Shown here piece by piece: positions 1 through 10,339 of a DNA stretch of 64,000 nucleotides. Source of the stretch: Pseudomonas marginalis (GTDB lineage Bacteria > Pseudomonadota > Gammaproteobacteria > Pseudomonadales > Pseudomonadaceae); assembly GCF_001645105.1 (NCBI RefSeq), contig NZ_LKEG01000043.1, forward strand, positions 136,476 through 200,475, written 5' to 3'. The notes under the pieces were generated by a model. That model searched no databases, was not told where the DNA came from, and worked only from the letters and a program-made list of their open reading frames with translations. The stretch's first letter is position 1; every line of letters starts with the position of its first letter. Made by a program: the position numbers and the translations under genes.

Positions 1-94
1 CACTCAGTGACTGGCGGGGGCAACGCGTATCACCTCCAGACGTTTCCCACGGAGCAAAAGGTCAATGAGGATCAAAATGTGGGAACGGCCTTGC

Positions 95-190
95 TGTGGC
101 GAGGGAGCTTGCTCCCGTTGACTGCGTAGCAGTCTCCGGCTTTTTTGGGGCGCTTCGCACCCCAGCGCAAGCAAGCTTGCTCACCACAGC
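95..190. repeat. REP-type inverted repeat pair (REPIN)
   Basis: TGTGGCGAGGGAGCTTGCTCCC near 97 faces GCAAGCTTGCTCACCACA near 170-188, forming a large imperfect hairpin just downstream of the efflux operon stop. The same family recurs at 31133-31275. It is noncoding and may act as a transcript 3' stabiliser or attenuator. Confidence 0.8.
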
Positions 191-204
191 ACGCCTCCAC
201 ATTT

Positions 205-3200
205 TTAAACGGATTTTTCCTGAGGGTCCTGCTTGGGTTCGCGGATTTTGTACCAGGCCACATACAGCGCGGGCAGGAACAACAGCGTCAACAAGGTCGC
301 AATGATAATCCCGCCGATCATCGCGTACGCCATCGGCCCCCAGAACACTTCGCGGGCGATAGGGATCATGCCCAGGCTCGCCGCAGCCGCCGTCAGCAGG
401 ATCGGCCGGCGCCGGTGCTCGGTGGCTTCCACCACCGCGTCCCACGGCGTATAGCCAGCCACTTCGTACTCATGAATCTGCGTCACCAGGATCACCGAGT
501 TACGGATGATGATACCGATCAGCGCCAAAATCCCGAGGATCGCCACGAAGCCCATGGGCGTACCGGTGGGTATCAACGCCAGCACCACGCCGATCAGCCC
601 CAGCGGCGCGACACTCGCCACCAGGAACATCTTCTGCACGCTGTGCAGCTGGATCATCAGGAAGGTCGCCATGAGGAACAGCATCAGCGGCACCACGCTG
701 GCAATCGGGCCCTGGGCCTTACCGCTTTCTTCCACGGTGCCGCCGGTGGCAACCTTGTAGCCCACCGGCAGGCCGGCGCTGAATTTGTCGATCTCAGGCT
801 TAAGTTGCTTGACCAGGTCCGTCGGCTGCATCTCGTCGCGCACCGAGGCCTTGATGGTAATGGTCGGCTTGCGGTCGCGACGCCACACCAGCGGCTGCTC
901 CAGTTCATAGCGCACGGTGGCGAAGGCCAGCAGCGGGATCGAGGTACCGTTGGGCGTGACGATCTGCAGGTTCTGCAAGGTTTCCGGCGTGCCGCGTTCG
1001 GCGTCTTCGGCGCGGCCGACGACGTTGATCAGGTAGATATCATCGTGTACCTGGGTCACCGAGGCACCGCTGACCACGCTGTTCATCAACTGCGCCACGT
1101 CTTCCGATGACAGCCCCAGTTGCCGCGCCTTGTCCTGGGCGATGTCGATGCGCAGCACTTTGCCGGGCTCGTTCCAGTCGTAGATGATCTCGCCCAGATG
1201 GGTGTTCTGGTCCAGTAAGGTCGCCAGTTCGATGGCGTGTTTACGCACCTGGTCGGTGTCTTTGCCCGACACGCGATACTGAATCGGCCTACCTACCGGC
1301 GGCCCCATTTCCAGCGGCTGCACGTAGCTACCAATCCCCACGAAGTCATCGCGCAGGCGCTTTTGCAGGCGCGCGATCAACTCACCACGCTCTTCCAGGC
1401 CCTTACTCACGATCACCAACTGCGCGTAGTAGGGGTTTTCCAGTTGCTGGTCGAGGGGCAAGTAGAAACGGATCGCACCCTGACCGATGTAGGTGCTCCA
1501 GCGCGCAATGTCCGGGTCGTCCTTGATGATTGCTTCAAGGCGGTCGACGGCCTTGCGCGTCTCGTTGATCGAGGCGTTTTGCGGCAGGTTCAGGTCGACG
1601 AGAATCTCCGGGCGGTCCGACGACGGAAAGAACTGGTTCTGCACGAACTGCATGGAAAACACCGAGGCCACAAACAGCGCCACGGTGATGCCGATCGCCC
1701 ACCAACGGTTACGCATGGCCCAGAGCATGCCGCCATTGAAGGCACGGCCAATACGCCCGGGCTCAGCGCTGTGGGGTTTGACGTTGGCGCTGAGGATATG
1801 CACCCCGATCACCGGCGCAAACAGCACCGCCACCACCCACGACACCAGCATGGCCACGGCAATCACTGCGAACAGGGTGAAGGTGTACTCGCCCGCCGAG
1901 CTGGCGTTGAGGCCAATCGGCACAAAGCCTGCCACGGTCACCAGCGTACCGGTGAGCATCGGGAACGCCGTGGACGTGTAGGCGTAGGTCGCCGCCTGCT
2001 CCTTGGTTTCGCCTTTTTCCAGGCGCGTGATCATCATCTCGACGGTGATCATCGCGTCGTCCACCAACAGGCCGAGGGCGATAATCAACGCGCCCAACGA
2101 CACGCGCTGCATGGTGATGCCGCTGTATTCCATGAACACAAACACCAGCGCCAGCACCAATGGAATCGAGCACGCCACCACCAGCCCGGCGCGCATGCCG
2201 AGGCTGATAAAGCTCACCACCAGTACGATGATCACCGCTTCAAACAGCGCGCTGGTAAAGCCGCCGACGGCCTCTTCCACCACCTCCGCCTGGTCGGACA
2301 CTTTGTGCACGCCGACGCCCACGGGCAGGTCGGCGGTCAATTCGTCCATGCGTTCATGCAGGGACTTGCCGAACGACTGGATATTGCCGCCCTTCTGCAT
2401 GGCTATCGCCAAGCCAATCGCCGGCTTGCCGTTGAAACGGAACATCGGCCGCGCCGGGTCCACATAGCCACGGCTGATCTCGGCAATGTCCGCCAGCCGA
2501 TAGAAACGGTCATTGAGCCGCAGGTTGACGTTGGCCAGGTCTTTCTCCGAGGCGAACTGCCCCGACGTGCGCACCGAAATCCGTTCCGGCCCGGCCTCGA
2601 TCACCCCGGCGGGGGTCACCGCATTCTGCGATTGCAGGCTCTGCACCACTTGGCGTTGATCAATGCCCAGGGCGGCCAGTTTGCGCGTGGAGAAATTCAG
2701 GTAAATCACTTCGTCCTGCTGGCCGATCATCTCGACCTTGCCCAGGCCCGGCACCGAACGGATCTCGGCGCGCACCTGCTCCACGTAGTCGCGCAGCTGG
2801 CGCATCGACAGGCCGTCGCCGGTAAAGGCGTACACCGAGCCAAACACATCACCGAACTCGTCGTTGAACGACGGCCCTTGTAGACCTTGGGGGAAGGTGC
2901 CGCGAATATCGTCGATCTTCTTGCGCACCTGGTACCAGACCTCAGGGATGGCCTTGGCGCTGGTGGTGTCCTTGAGGAACACGAAGACCGTGGACTCACC
3001 CGGCCGCGTGTAGCTTTTCACGTAGTCGAGGGAGTCCAGCTCTTCGAGTTTTTTCTCGATGCGGTCGGTGACCTGCTTGAGGGTCTCCTCCTGGGTCGCG
3101 CCCGGCCAACGGGTCTGGATCACCATGGTCTTGATGGTGAACGAAGGGTCTTCCTCGCGGCCCAGGTTCATGTAGGAGAACACGCCCATCAGCAGCGCGA

Positions 3201-3270
3201 CGAACATCAGGTACCAGACGAAGGACTGATGCTTGAGGGCCCAGTCGGATAAGTTGAAGCTTCCTTTCAT
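205..3270 (-). CDS. triC: RND efflux pump inner-membrane subunit, TriC-like
   Basis: A 1021-residue proton-driven RND transporter expected to sit in the inner membrane and export hydrophobic or amphiphilic compounds through an outer-membrane channel encoded elsewhere. Visible marks are an N-terminal membrane segment (FVWYLMFVALLMGVF), large periplasmic loops, and the proton-relay stretch LGLLVDDAM near residue 404 in the fourth membrane segment. Length matches the roughly 1015-1050 residues of RND pumps. It is last in an operon behind two adaptor genes, with its ATG overlapping the previous stop by 4 bp. Two adjacent adaptors are the hallmark of TriABC of P. aeruginosa, where TriA and TriB both serve TriC with OpmH, so I assign the tri type by architecture. 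The substrate (triclosan in P. aeruginosa) is not shown by the sequence. Confidence 0.85.
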   Translation of the reverse strand: MKGSFNLSDWALKHQSFVWYLMFVALLMGVFSYMNLGREEDPSFTIKTMVIQTRWPGATQEETLKQVTDRIEKKLEELDSLDYVKSYTRPGESTVFVFLKDTTSAKAIPEVWYQVRKKIDDIRGTFPQGLQGPSFNDEFGDVFGSVYAFTGDGLSMRQLRDYVEQVRAEIRSVPGLGKVEMIGQQDEVIYLNFSTRKLAALGIDQRQVVQSLQSQNAVTPAGVIEAGPERISVRTSGQFASEKDLANVNLRLNDRFYRLADIAEISRGYVDPARPMFRFNGKPAIGLAIAMQKGGNIQSFGKSLHERMDELTADLPVGVGVHKVSDQAEVVEEAVGGFTSALFEAVIIVLVVSFISLGMRAGLVVACSIPLVLALVFVFMEYSGITMQRVSLGALIIALGLLVDDAMITVEMMITRLEKGETKEQAATYAYTSTAFPMLTGTLVTVAGFVPIGLNASSAGEYTFTLFAVIAVAMLVSWVVAVLFAPVIGVHILSANVKPHSAEPGRIGRAFNGGMLWAMRNRWWAIGITVALFVASVFSMQFVQNQFFPSSDRPEILVDLNLPQNASINETRKAVDRLEAIIKDDPDIARWSTYIGQGAIRFYLPLDQQLENPYYAQLVIVSKGLEERGELIARLQKRLRDDFVGIGSYVQPLEMGPPVGRPIQYRVSGKDTDQVRKHAIELATLLDQNTHLGEIIYDWNEPGKVLRIDIAQDKARQLGLSSEDVAQLMNSVVSGASVTQVHDDIYLINVVGRAEDAERGTPETLQNLQIVTPNGTSIPLLAFATVRYELEQPLVWRRDRKPTITIKASVRDEMQPTDLVKQLKPEIDKFSAGLPVGYKVATGGTVEESGKAQGPIASVVPLMLFLMATFLMIQLHSVQKMFLVASVAPLGLIGVVLALIPTGTPMGFVAILGILALIGIIIRNSVILVTQIHEYEVAGYTPWDAVVEATEHRRRPILLTAAAASLGMIPIAREVFWGPMAYAMIGGIIIATLLTLLFLPALYVAWYKIREPKQDPQEKSV

Positions 3271-4337
3271 CGCGGGCTGTCCTCGTCGATTTTGACTTTT
3301 TGCCCGGGTTTCAGGCTGTTCACGCCCGCGGTGACGATGCGCTCGCCGGGTTTGACGCCACCACTGAGCACCGCGCTGTCGGCGTCACGGCTGATCACGG
3401 TGATGTCGCGCGGTTGCACGGTCTGGTTCTGGGTATCGAGCAGCCAGATACGGGTCTTGCCATCGACTTCCTGCAAGGCGCTCAAGGGCAGTTCGATGCG
3501 CGGGGCGATGGCGGTGCTCAAGGTCACGCTGATCGCCGTGCCCAGGCGGAACGCAGGCGGTGTTTCGGCCAGGGTCAGGCGTGCTCGGCGGGTGCGCGTG
3601 GCGCTTTGGGCCTGGGGTTCGATCTCGCGCACGATGGCAGTGGTCTGCACGCTGGGGTCGAGTTGCCCGGCGACCAGGAACACCACGTCTGGCGGCAGAC
3701 GCTCAGCGAGGCCGGCCGGCAGGTCGATCACCGCTTCCTTGATGTCCGGTCGGGCCAGGGTCACCACTTGCTGGCCGGCGCTGACCACCTGGCCGGCCTC
3801 GGCATTCCAGGCGGTGACGATGCCGGCGTGATCGGTGCGCAGTTCGGCGTAGTTGAGTTGGTCCTTGGCTTGATTGACCGCAGCCTGGGCCTGGTCGAGG
3901 GAAGCCTGGGTGGTCTTCAGGTCGGTCTGGGCGATATCCAACTGAGCCTGGGCGCCGACGCCACGGTTGAACAGTTCCTGCTGACGGCGGGCGTTAGCCT
4001 GGGCGTTGATGTATTGCGCCTGCACGCGGGCCAGGTCGCCCTGGGCCGAACGCAATTGGTTCTGTTGGTCGGTGGGGTCGAGGACGGCAAGCAAGGCGCC
4101 CTTCTCCACCTCGGCGCCCACGTCCACGGCACGCCGGGCAATCCGGCCGGGCACGCGAAAGCCCAGGTTACTTTCGTAGCGGGCCTGGATGGTGCCGGCG
4201 AAGCGGCCAAGGTTTTCCTGGTCCTCAGACGTCACTTCCATGGATAACACCGGACGCACCGGCTCGGGCGGCGGCTCTTCTTTTGAGCAGGCCACCAGTA
4301 ACAGGCTGGCGGCGAGTATGAGCGTCAGGCGCTTCAT
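3267..4337 (-). CDS. triB: RND efflux periplasmic adaptor lipoprotein, TriB-like
   Basis: A membrane-fusion (HlyD/AcrA family) adaptor of 356 residues linking the RND pump to the outer-membrane channel. I start it at the ATG at 4337, which gives a clean lipoprotein signal (MKRLTLILAASLLLVACSK, lipid-attachment Cys17). A longer in-frame extension upstream would run inside the preceding gene. The biotinyl/lipoyl-like part (GFRVPGRI...VDVGAEVEKGALLAVLDP), an alpha-helical hairpin rich in Q and A (about 90-160), and a beta-barrel region follow in order. It overlaps the first adaptor by 4 bp and the pump gene by 4 bp, so the three are translationally coupled. Confidence 0.85.
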   Translation of the reverse strand: MKRLTLILAASLLLVACSKEEPPPEPVRPVLSMEVTSEDQENLGRFAGTIQARYESNLGFRVPGRIARRAVDVGAEVEKGALLAVLDPTDQQNQLRSAQGDLARVQAQYINAQANARRQQELFNRGVGAQAQLDIAQTDLKTTQASLDQAQAAVNQAKDQLNYAELRTDHAGIVTAWNAEAGQVVSAGQQVVTLARPDIKEAVIDLPAGLAERLPPDVVFLVAGQLDPSVQTTAIVREIEPQAQSATRTRRARLTLAETPPAFRLGTAISVTLSTAIAPRIELPLSALQEVDGKTRIWLLDTQNQTVQPRDITVISRDADSAVLSGGVKPGERIVTAGVNSLKPGQKVKIDEDSPR

Positions 4338-5416
4338 GGTTGGGCTCCTTGCTGGGCGATCTCGACCAGCATGCCGGGGTGCAGCAATTGCCCGCCGGCC
4401 ACCACGACTTTTTCGCCGCCCTTGAGGCCGTCGCCAATGATCACCTTGCCGGTGAGATAACGCGCCACGGTGACCTTGTGCAGTTGCGCCTTGCCGTCGC
4501 CGTCGATCAGCCAAACGGCGGGCTCGCTGAGGTCTTTCGTCAGCGCGGCCCACGGCAATTCGATACTCGCCTTGGCCGGGCCATTGGCGGTCGCGCTCAC
4601 CACCGAGCCCAATTCCATGCCTTTGGGTAATGCTTGCAGGGCGATTTTCACCTGCACAGTGCCGGTGTTGGCGGCCACGGCAGGCGTGACTTCGCGTACT
4701 TTGCCCTGGACCTTGATGCTTGGGTTATCCAGCAGGCTCACGGTGATCGGTGCATCCGGCGGTGGCTCCACCAGCAGGGATTCATACACGTTGAACACAG
4801 CATCGCGCTCGCCATCGCGCGCCAGGCTGAAAATCGGCACGGTGGCCTGCACCACCTGGCCGACTTCGGCCTGGCGCGCGGTAATCACGCCCGGCGCTTC
4901 GGCCACCAGCGAGGTATAGCCGAGTTGCTCCCGTGCGTTAGCCAATTGGGCCTGGGCGGCGGCCAGTGCGCTTTGGCTGCTGCGCAACGCGGCCTGGGCG
5001 GAATCGTATTCGCTGCGGCTGGTGTAGCCCTTGGGCAGGAGTTTTTCCTGGCGCACGAAGGCGGCGGCGGTCTGCTTGACCCGTGCCTGCTCGGCCACGA
5101 CCTGGGCCTGGGCGGAATCGACGTTGGTCTGCAGGTCCTTGGGGTCGAGCTTGGCCAGCACCTGCTTGGCGGTCACACGGTCGCCCACATCCACCGTGCG
5201 CTGGATGATCTTGCCGCCCACGCGAAAGGACAGATCGGTTTGCACCCGGGCCTGGATATCCCCCGTCAAGGTGACGGCCGCGGCAAAATCCGCCGGCTGC
5301 ACAGTCTGCACAAACACCCGTGAGTGCGCCTTGGGTTCAGCCTTTTCCTCGCCACAGCCGCTCAACAGCGCCAGTAGGCCAAGACCAACAATACAGGTGG
5401 AAATACGACCGCCCAT
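4334..5416 (-). CDS. triA: RND efflux periplasmic adaptor lipoprotein, TriA-like
   Basis: First gene of the efflux operon: a 360-residue HlyD-type adaptor with a lipoprotein signal (GLLALLSGC, Cys21). The lipoyl half-motifs GGKIIQRTVDVGDRVTAKQVLAKLDP and the coiled hairpin (VVAEQARVKQ...ALRSSQSALAAAQAQL) are clear. The ATG at 5416 follows AAAAGGAG by 6 bases, a strong ribosome site. It is paralogous to the next gene; the pairing of two non-identical adaptors with a single pump is the feature that points to the Tri class rather than MexAB or AcrAB. No regulator gene sits beside the operon; the gap to 5500 should carry its promoter, but no -10/-35 pair is convincing. Confidence 0.85.
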   Translation of the reverse strand: MGGRISTCIVGLGLLALLSGCGEEKAEPKAHSRVFVQTVQPADFAAAVTLTGDIQARVQTDLSFRVGGKIIQRTVDVGDRVTAKQVLAKLDPKDLQTNVDSAQAQVVAEQARVKQTAAAFVRQEKLLPKGYTSRSEYDSAQAALRSSQSALAAAQAQLANAREQLGYTSLVAEAPGVITARQAEVGQVVQATVPIFSLARDGERDAVFNVYESLLVEPPPDAPITVSLLDNPSIKVQGKVREVTPAVAANTGTVQVKIALQALPKGMELGSVVSATANGPAKASIELPWAALTKDLSEPAVWLIDGDGKAQLHKVTVARYLTGKVIIGDGLKGGEKVVVAGGQLLHPGMLVEIAQQGAQP

Positions 5417-5503
5417 GCAGGCTCCTTTTGCGTGATGCCGACTTGCCAGTGTTTATGCGACTGTGAGCTTAGTTCAGGGTTCCACAGGTGGAAGCTTTCT
5501 GTC

Positions 5504-5637
5504 TGTAGTGAGCGGGCTTGCCCCGCGCTGGACTGCGAAGCGGTCCCCCGCCAGGTGCAGAAGTTCTTTCCGATAGAATGGGGTGATTCCTTTGGGGCTG
5601 CTACGCACCCCAGCGCGGGGCAAGCCCGCTCACTACA
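5504..5637. repeat. REPIN, long inverted repeat
   Basis: TGTAGTGAGCGGGCTTGCCC at 5504 is matched by its reverse complement ending at 5637, and an inner pair (GGACTGCGAAGCGGTCC) forms a small hairpin. It fills the gap between the divergent efflux operon and the ATPase gene, leaving little room for the ATPase promoter. Confidence 0.85.
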
Positions 5638-5649
5638 GGTAGGTGACCG

Positions 5650-6810
<1,161 letters not shown>

Positions 6811-6828
6811 GGGATGACTGGAAGGCCT

Positions 6829-6905
6829 CATCGGGGGCAAGCCCCCTCCCACACTTGAATGTATTCACAGATCAATAATGTGGGAGGGGGCTTGCCCCGA
6901 ATAGC
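6829..6905. repeat. REPIN
   Basis: ATCGGGGGCAAGCCCCCTCCCACA and TGTGGGAGGGGGCTTGCCCCGAA face each other across a loop of about 28 bp, in the gap between convergent genes. Likely 3' hairpin for both transcripts. Confidence 0.85.
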
Positions 6906-6909
6906 GGTA

Positions 6910-7764
6910 TCAACCCTGCCACTTCCCGCCTTCAACAATCACACTCTCAGGCTGGGTGTCATCGCTCAGCTCTTTACGCACATATTGGTCGTACAGCTTG
7001 AGCAAAAACTTTTCCTCACCCAACTTCGCCAACTCGGCATTCACCCAGTCACGCAGTTCGACGTTGCCCTTTTTCACCGCTGGCGCAATCGGCGCTTCAT
7101 CACCGAGTTTTTCTTCCAACACGCGGTAGCCGGGGTTCTGCTTGGCCCAGCTGAACAGCACCAGATTGTCCTGAGCGTAGGCATCACCCCGTCCAGCCGA
7201 CAGCGCCTGCAACGACTCGGAGTTCTTCTCGAACTTGAGCAGTTTCCAGTCCGGGTGGTTCTTGGTCAGCCAGATATCAGCCGTGGTGCCGGTGGTCACG
7301 ATGGTGGTGCGGGTGGCCAGGTCATCCAGGCTTTTCACCGAGCTGTCCTGAGGCACCAGGGCCTGTACCGCAACTTTCAAGTTGGGGTTGGTAAAGTCCA
7401 CCGCTTCCTTGCGCTCCGGCGTCACCGTCATGTTGGCGAGGATCAAGTCGACCTTGTCGCTTTGCAGGAACGGAATACGGCTGGCCGGCTCGACGGCGAC
7501 AAACTCAACCTTGTTTTCATCGCCGAGCAGGTCCTTGGCGAATCGGCGCCCGATGTCGGTATCGAAGCCGACATAGCGGCCTGCTTCGTTGACGAAGCCG
7601 AACGGTGGCTTATCGGTGAAGACGCCGACAATCAGCTTGTCCCGCGCCTTGATCTTGTCGATGTAGCTCACGGCGGCAGCCGTGGGTTTGGTGGGCTCTT
7701 CAGCCTTCTTATCGCAGCCGGCCAGCAGGGCGACGGCCAACAGTGGCAGCAGTAACTTTTTCAT
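6910..7764 (-). CDS. Amino-acid ABC transporter substrate-binding lipoprotein
   Basis: Family 3 solute-binding protein (SBP_bac_3), 284 residues, starting with a lipoprotein signal (LLAVALLAGCDKK, Cys17), so it is probably tethered to the membrane rather than free in the periplasm. GVFTDKPPFGFVNEAGRYVGFDTDI, DLILANMTVTPERKEAVDFTNP and GTTADIWLTKNHP are the ligand-cleft signatures of polar amino-acid binders. Last gene of a four-gene importer operon, overlapping the ATPase gene by 4 bp. The substrate (glutamate, cystine or a related polar amino acid) cannot be fixed from sequence alone. Confidence 0.85.
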   Translation of the reverse strand: MKKLLLPLLAVALLAGCDKKAEEPTKPTAAAVSYIDKIKARDKLIVGVFTDKPPFGFVNEAGRYVGFDTDIGRRFAKDLLGDENKVEFVAVEPASRIPFLQSDKVDLILANMTVTPERKEAVDFTNPNLKVAVQALVPQDSSVKSLDDLATRTTIVTTGTTADIWLTKNHPDWKLLKFEKNSESLQALSAGRGDAYAQDNLVLFSWAKQNPGYRVLEEKLGDEAPIAPAVKKGNVELRDWVNAELAKLGEEKFLLKLYDQYVRKELSDDTQPESVIVEGGKWQG

Positions 7765-8537
7765 ATCAGCTCCAGTTCCTGGGTCTTTTTGGGCAGTGTT
7801 GAAACAAAGGAGAACTTCTCCAGGAACTGCTGCGCGCGTGCGGTTTGCGGGTTCGTAAAGAATGCTTCGGGGGTGTTGTGTTCAAGGATGCGACCGGCCT
7901 CCATGAACACCACGCGGTCGGCGACGGCGCGGGCGAAGGCCATTTCGTGGGTGACGATCAACAGGGTCATGCCATCGCGGGCCAGGCCCTGGATCACTTC
8001 CAGCACTTCCTTGACCATCTCCGGGTCGAGGGCGGCGGTGACTTCGTCAAACAGCATGACCTGGGGGTTCATGCACAGCGAGCGGACGATGGCGATGCGT
8101 TGCTGCTGGCCGCCGGACAGCTGACGCGGGAAGGCGTCGCGCTTATCGGCCAGGCCTACGCGATGGAGCAGTTTTTCTGCCTGTTCACGGGCTTCGCGAG
8201 GGTCACGTTTTTGTACTTTCAAGGGGCCAAGCAAGATGTTGTCGAGCACGCTCATGTGCGGAAACAAGTGGTAGCTCTGGAACACCATGCCCACGTCCTG
8301 GCGCACCTGGCGCCAGTCGGTGCTGTTGTCCAACAGCTCTTTGCCGGCGAAACGCAGGCTGCCGCTGTGTGCGACTTCCAGGCCATTGAGGCAACGCAGC
8401 AAGGTGCTTTTGCCGCAGCCGCTGGGGCCGAGGATCACCACCACTTCGCCGCTTTGCACGCTCAGGTCGATGCCCTTGAGCACCTGCTGGTCGCCGAAAA
8501 ATTTGTTGAAACCCTGGAACTCGATCAACGCACTCAT
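7761..8537 (-). CDS. Amino-acid ABC transporter ATP-binding protein
   Basis: Cytoplasmic ATPase of the polar amino-acid importer (PAAT) family, 258 residues. Walker A GPSGCGKST, Q-loop VFQSYHLFPHM, signature LSGGQQQR, Walker B VMLFDEVTAALDP and the switch TLLIVTHEM are all intact. It overlaps both its neighbours by 4 bp, as expected for coupled subunits. The 15 or so residues after the usual end (STLPKKTQELELI) are a harmless extension. Confidence 0.9.
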   Translation of the reverse strand: MSALIEFQGFNKFFGDQQVLKGIDLSVQSGEVVVILGPSGCGKSTLLRCLNGLEVAHSGSLRFAGKELLDNSTDWRQVRQDVGMVFQSYHLFPHMSVLDNILLGPLKVQKRDPREAREQAEKLLHRVGLADKRDAFPRQLSGGQQQRIAIVRSLCMNPQVMLFDEVTAALDPEMVKEVLEVIQGLARDGMTLLIVTHEMAFARAVADRVVFMEAGRILEHNTPEAFFTNPQTARAQQFLEKFSFVSTLPKKTQELELI

Positions 8538-9193
8538 GTTTGGGCCCAGCGCCGTTCCAGCACCTTGGAGGCGGCCGACAACGGGTAGCAGATAAAGAAG
8601 AAAAACAGGAACAGCACGCCGTAGATCAACACGGACTCATAGGTGCGCTCGATGATTTGCTGACCGACCTTAATCACGTCCACCACGCCGATCAGCACCG
8701 CCAGGGAGCTGGTCTTGATGATGCGCGTGTAGACGTTGATGGTCGGTGGCGTCATGCGTTTGAGGGCCTGGGGCAGCAGCACGTAGCCGTACAGTTGCGG
8801 GTCGGACAGCCCAATCGACAACCCCGCTTCACGCTGGCCACGGGGCAGCGAATGCAACGCGCCACGCACCACTTCGCCGACCTCGCTGGCCCCCCACAAC
8901 GACAGCACCAGCACGGCGCACCAGAAACTCGGGATGCTCAGGCCAAAGAAAATCGGCAGGCCGAAAAACAGCAGGTACAGCCACACCAGCACCGGAATCG
9001 CGCGGAACAACTCCAGGTACACCCGTAGCACAGCGTTGATCAGCCGGTTGTTCAAGGTGCGCAGCACGCCATACAACACGCCGCCGACAGTACTGAAGGC
9101 GATGCTCAAAAACGAAATCGATAGGGTCTGCGCAGCGCCCTTGCCCAGTTGCGGCAACGACACCCACAACAACTCAAGACCCGAACTGGCCAT
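8534..9193 (-). CDS. Amino-acid ABC transporter permease
   Basis: Membrane subunit of the HisM/HisQ type, 219 residues with about five membrane segments. The coupling motif to the ATPase is visible as EVGEVVRGALHSLPRGQREAGLSIGLS. Its start overlaps the end of the upstream permease gene by 20 bp. The two permeases are homologous and should form a heterodimer in the inner membrane. Confidence 0.88.
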   Translation of the reverse strand: MASSGLELLWVSLPQLGKGAAQTLSISFLSIAFSTVGGVLYGVLRTLNNRLINAVLRVYLELFRAIPVLVWLYLLFFGLPIFFGLSIPSFWCAVLVLSLWGASEVGEVVRGALHSLPRGQREAGLSIGLSDPQLYGYVLLPQALKRMTPPTINVYTRIIKTSSLAVLIGVVDVIKVGQQIIERTYESVLIYGVLFLFFFFICYPLSAASKVLERRWAQT

Positions 9194-9839
9194 GCTGGAG
9201 CCTCCTTTCCAGGCGGCTGAGCAGCAGCGACAGTGGCAGGAACAGCAGCACGCAATTCAGCGTCAGCACGGCAAGCATTTCGTAAGTCTTGTAGTAAAGG
9301 GCGATGTAGCTTTTGGTGGTGTAGAGAATCTCCGGCACCGCCACAGCAGAGACCACGGTGGTCTCCTTGAGCAGGAAGATGAAATTGGCGAACAGCGCCG
9401 GCAAGCTGAGAATGCCGGCCTGGGGCAGGATCACGTGGCGCAGCAGCTGCCAGTCGGACAGGCCGATGGACTTGCCCGACTCGATCTGCGCCAGCGGCAC
9501 CGCTTCCACACCGGCGCGCAGCACTTCGGTGAGGTAGGCGCCGCCAAGGAACGTCATGGTGATGATTGCCGCCCAGAACCCGGAAATATTGAAGCCCAGG
9601 GCCGGTAGCGCGAAGTACACGAAAAACAGTTGGATCAGCAGCGGCGTGTTGCGCGCCAGCTCCACATACAGCGCCACCAGCCGCGACAGGTACGGCGTGC
9701 GAAACACCAGCAGCGCCGCGTTGATCAGCGCCACCAGCAAGGAGGTGGCGATGGCGATCAAGCCCACTTGCAGCGTCACCCCCACGGCCTTTAGAAACGC
9801 CGGCAAGGTGCTGAGGATAAAAGCGAAATCGAAGGTCAT
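9174..9839 (-). CDS. Amino-acid ABC transporter permease
   Basis: First gene of the importer operon: a 221-residue HisM/HisQ-type permease with EAA-loop residues YLTEVLRAGVEAVPLAQIESGKSIGLS and multiple membrane segments (LVALINAALLVF, LAVLTLNCVLLFLPLSLLL). Transcription must start in the AT-rich stretch just upstream (about 9900-9980). Confidence 0.88.
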   Translation of the reverse strand: MTFDFAFILSTLPAFLKAVGVTLQVGLIAIATSLLVALINAALLVFRTPYLSRLVALYVELARNTPLLIQLFFVYFALPALGFNISGFWAAIITMTFLGGAYLTEVLRAGVEAVPLAQIESGKSIGLSDWQLLRHVILPQAGILSLPALFANFIFLLKETTVVSAVAVPEILYTTKSYIALYYKTYEMLAVLTLNCVLLFLPLSLLLSRLERRLQHGQFGS

Positions 9840-9921
9840 TTCTAGTCCATGACGCCGCAGGGGTAATGCGGCGAGCGCCGTCCGATCCAGCGTGGGTAAC
9901 GCCGGGTAGCGCGAACTTTAA

Positions 9922-9949
9922 AGGTATAAAAAGTAAAATTTAAATACCT
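9922..9949. promoter_or_regulatory. AT-rich promoter region with inverted repeat upstream of the ABC operon
   Basis: AGGTAT (9922-9927) and ATACCT (9944-9949) are inverted repeats inside a strongly AT-rich stretch (9915-9985) that contrasts with the surrounding GC-rich DNA. It sits about 85 bp before the first permease gene on the minus strand and is the likely promoter/operator; no factor is assigned. Confidence 0.35.
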
Positions 9950-10049
9950 AAATAGCATATTCATATCACCCAAAAAGATAACCGTCGAATTCGCGGGTTT
10001 GGCAGGTGACGGCTATGGTTGGGGGGTCTGTATTTCGAGGGATTGAATA

Positions 10050-10187
10050 ATGAATCCAACAACACCAATCGATCCAAAGGAACTGGTGAAGTGGCTGGTG
10101 GCATTGCACCGGGCGATCAATAGCTGTAGTGGCTTGCAATCGAAAACAGCCGTGCTCGCAATCAGCGCAATTTTCGGCTCAGATTAA
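10050..10187 (+). pseudogene. Small ORF split by the transposon (original 28 codons)
   Basis: ATG at 10050 follows GAGGGA with good spacing and encodes MNPTTPIDPKELVKWLVALH... At codon 25 the transposon begins (10125). As it stands the frame runs 20 codons into the transposon end and stops at 10187. Removing the element and one AATAGC copy rejoins codon 25 to AGA GCC CTG TAA at 14555-14566, restoring a 28-codon ORF with a predicted amphipathic helix. Function is unknown; it may be a small protein or leader peptide. The reading frame crosses the junction cleanly, which supports both the insertion model and the ORF. Confidence 0.5.
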
Positions 10188-10287
10188 CTGCGGCTGTCGG
10201 AGCCGTCTGGCTCAGATTAATTGCGAGCGAGCCTGCATTCAGCCGCATCGGCTTGCATTCCATCGTCTCCGGCTCACATTAACTGCA
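10125..10287 (+). repeat. Transposon end, right-end type copy
   Basis: TGTAGTGGCTTGCAATCG followed by about seven spaced repeats of the binding-site-like motif. It matches the reverse complement of 14416-14548 nearly base for base, with one extra repeat unit near 10190-10215, so it is a second copy of the right end in inverted orientation. Confidence 0.8.
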
Positions 10288-10339
10288 GCTGGTCGGTTCG
10301 AGATTGTAAGCCGAAACCGCCGAATTTTCTGTCAGACAA

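Noticed and set aside
1237..2883. Long open frame on the plus strand opposite the RND pump gene
   Set aside because: His/Arg/Gln-rich composition of an antisense shadow of a high-GC gene; no ribosome site or recognisable domain.
10125..10287. CRISPR-like array of short repeats
   Set aside because: Repeats are degenerate, about 20 bp apart, and recur at other transposon ends; they are transposase-site-type repeats. No CRISPR array or cas gene was seen.
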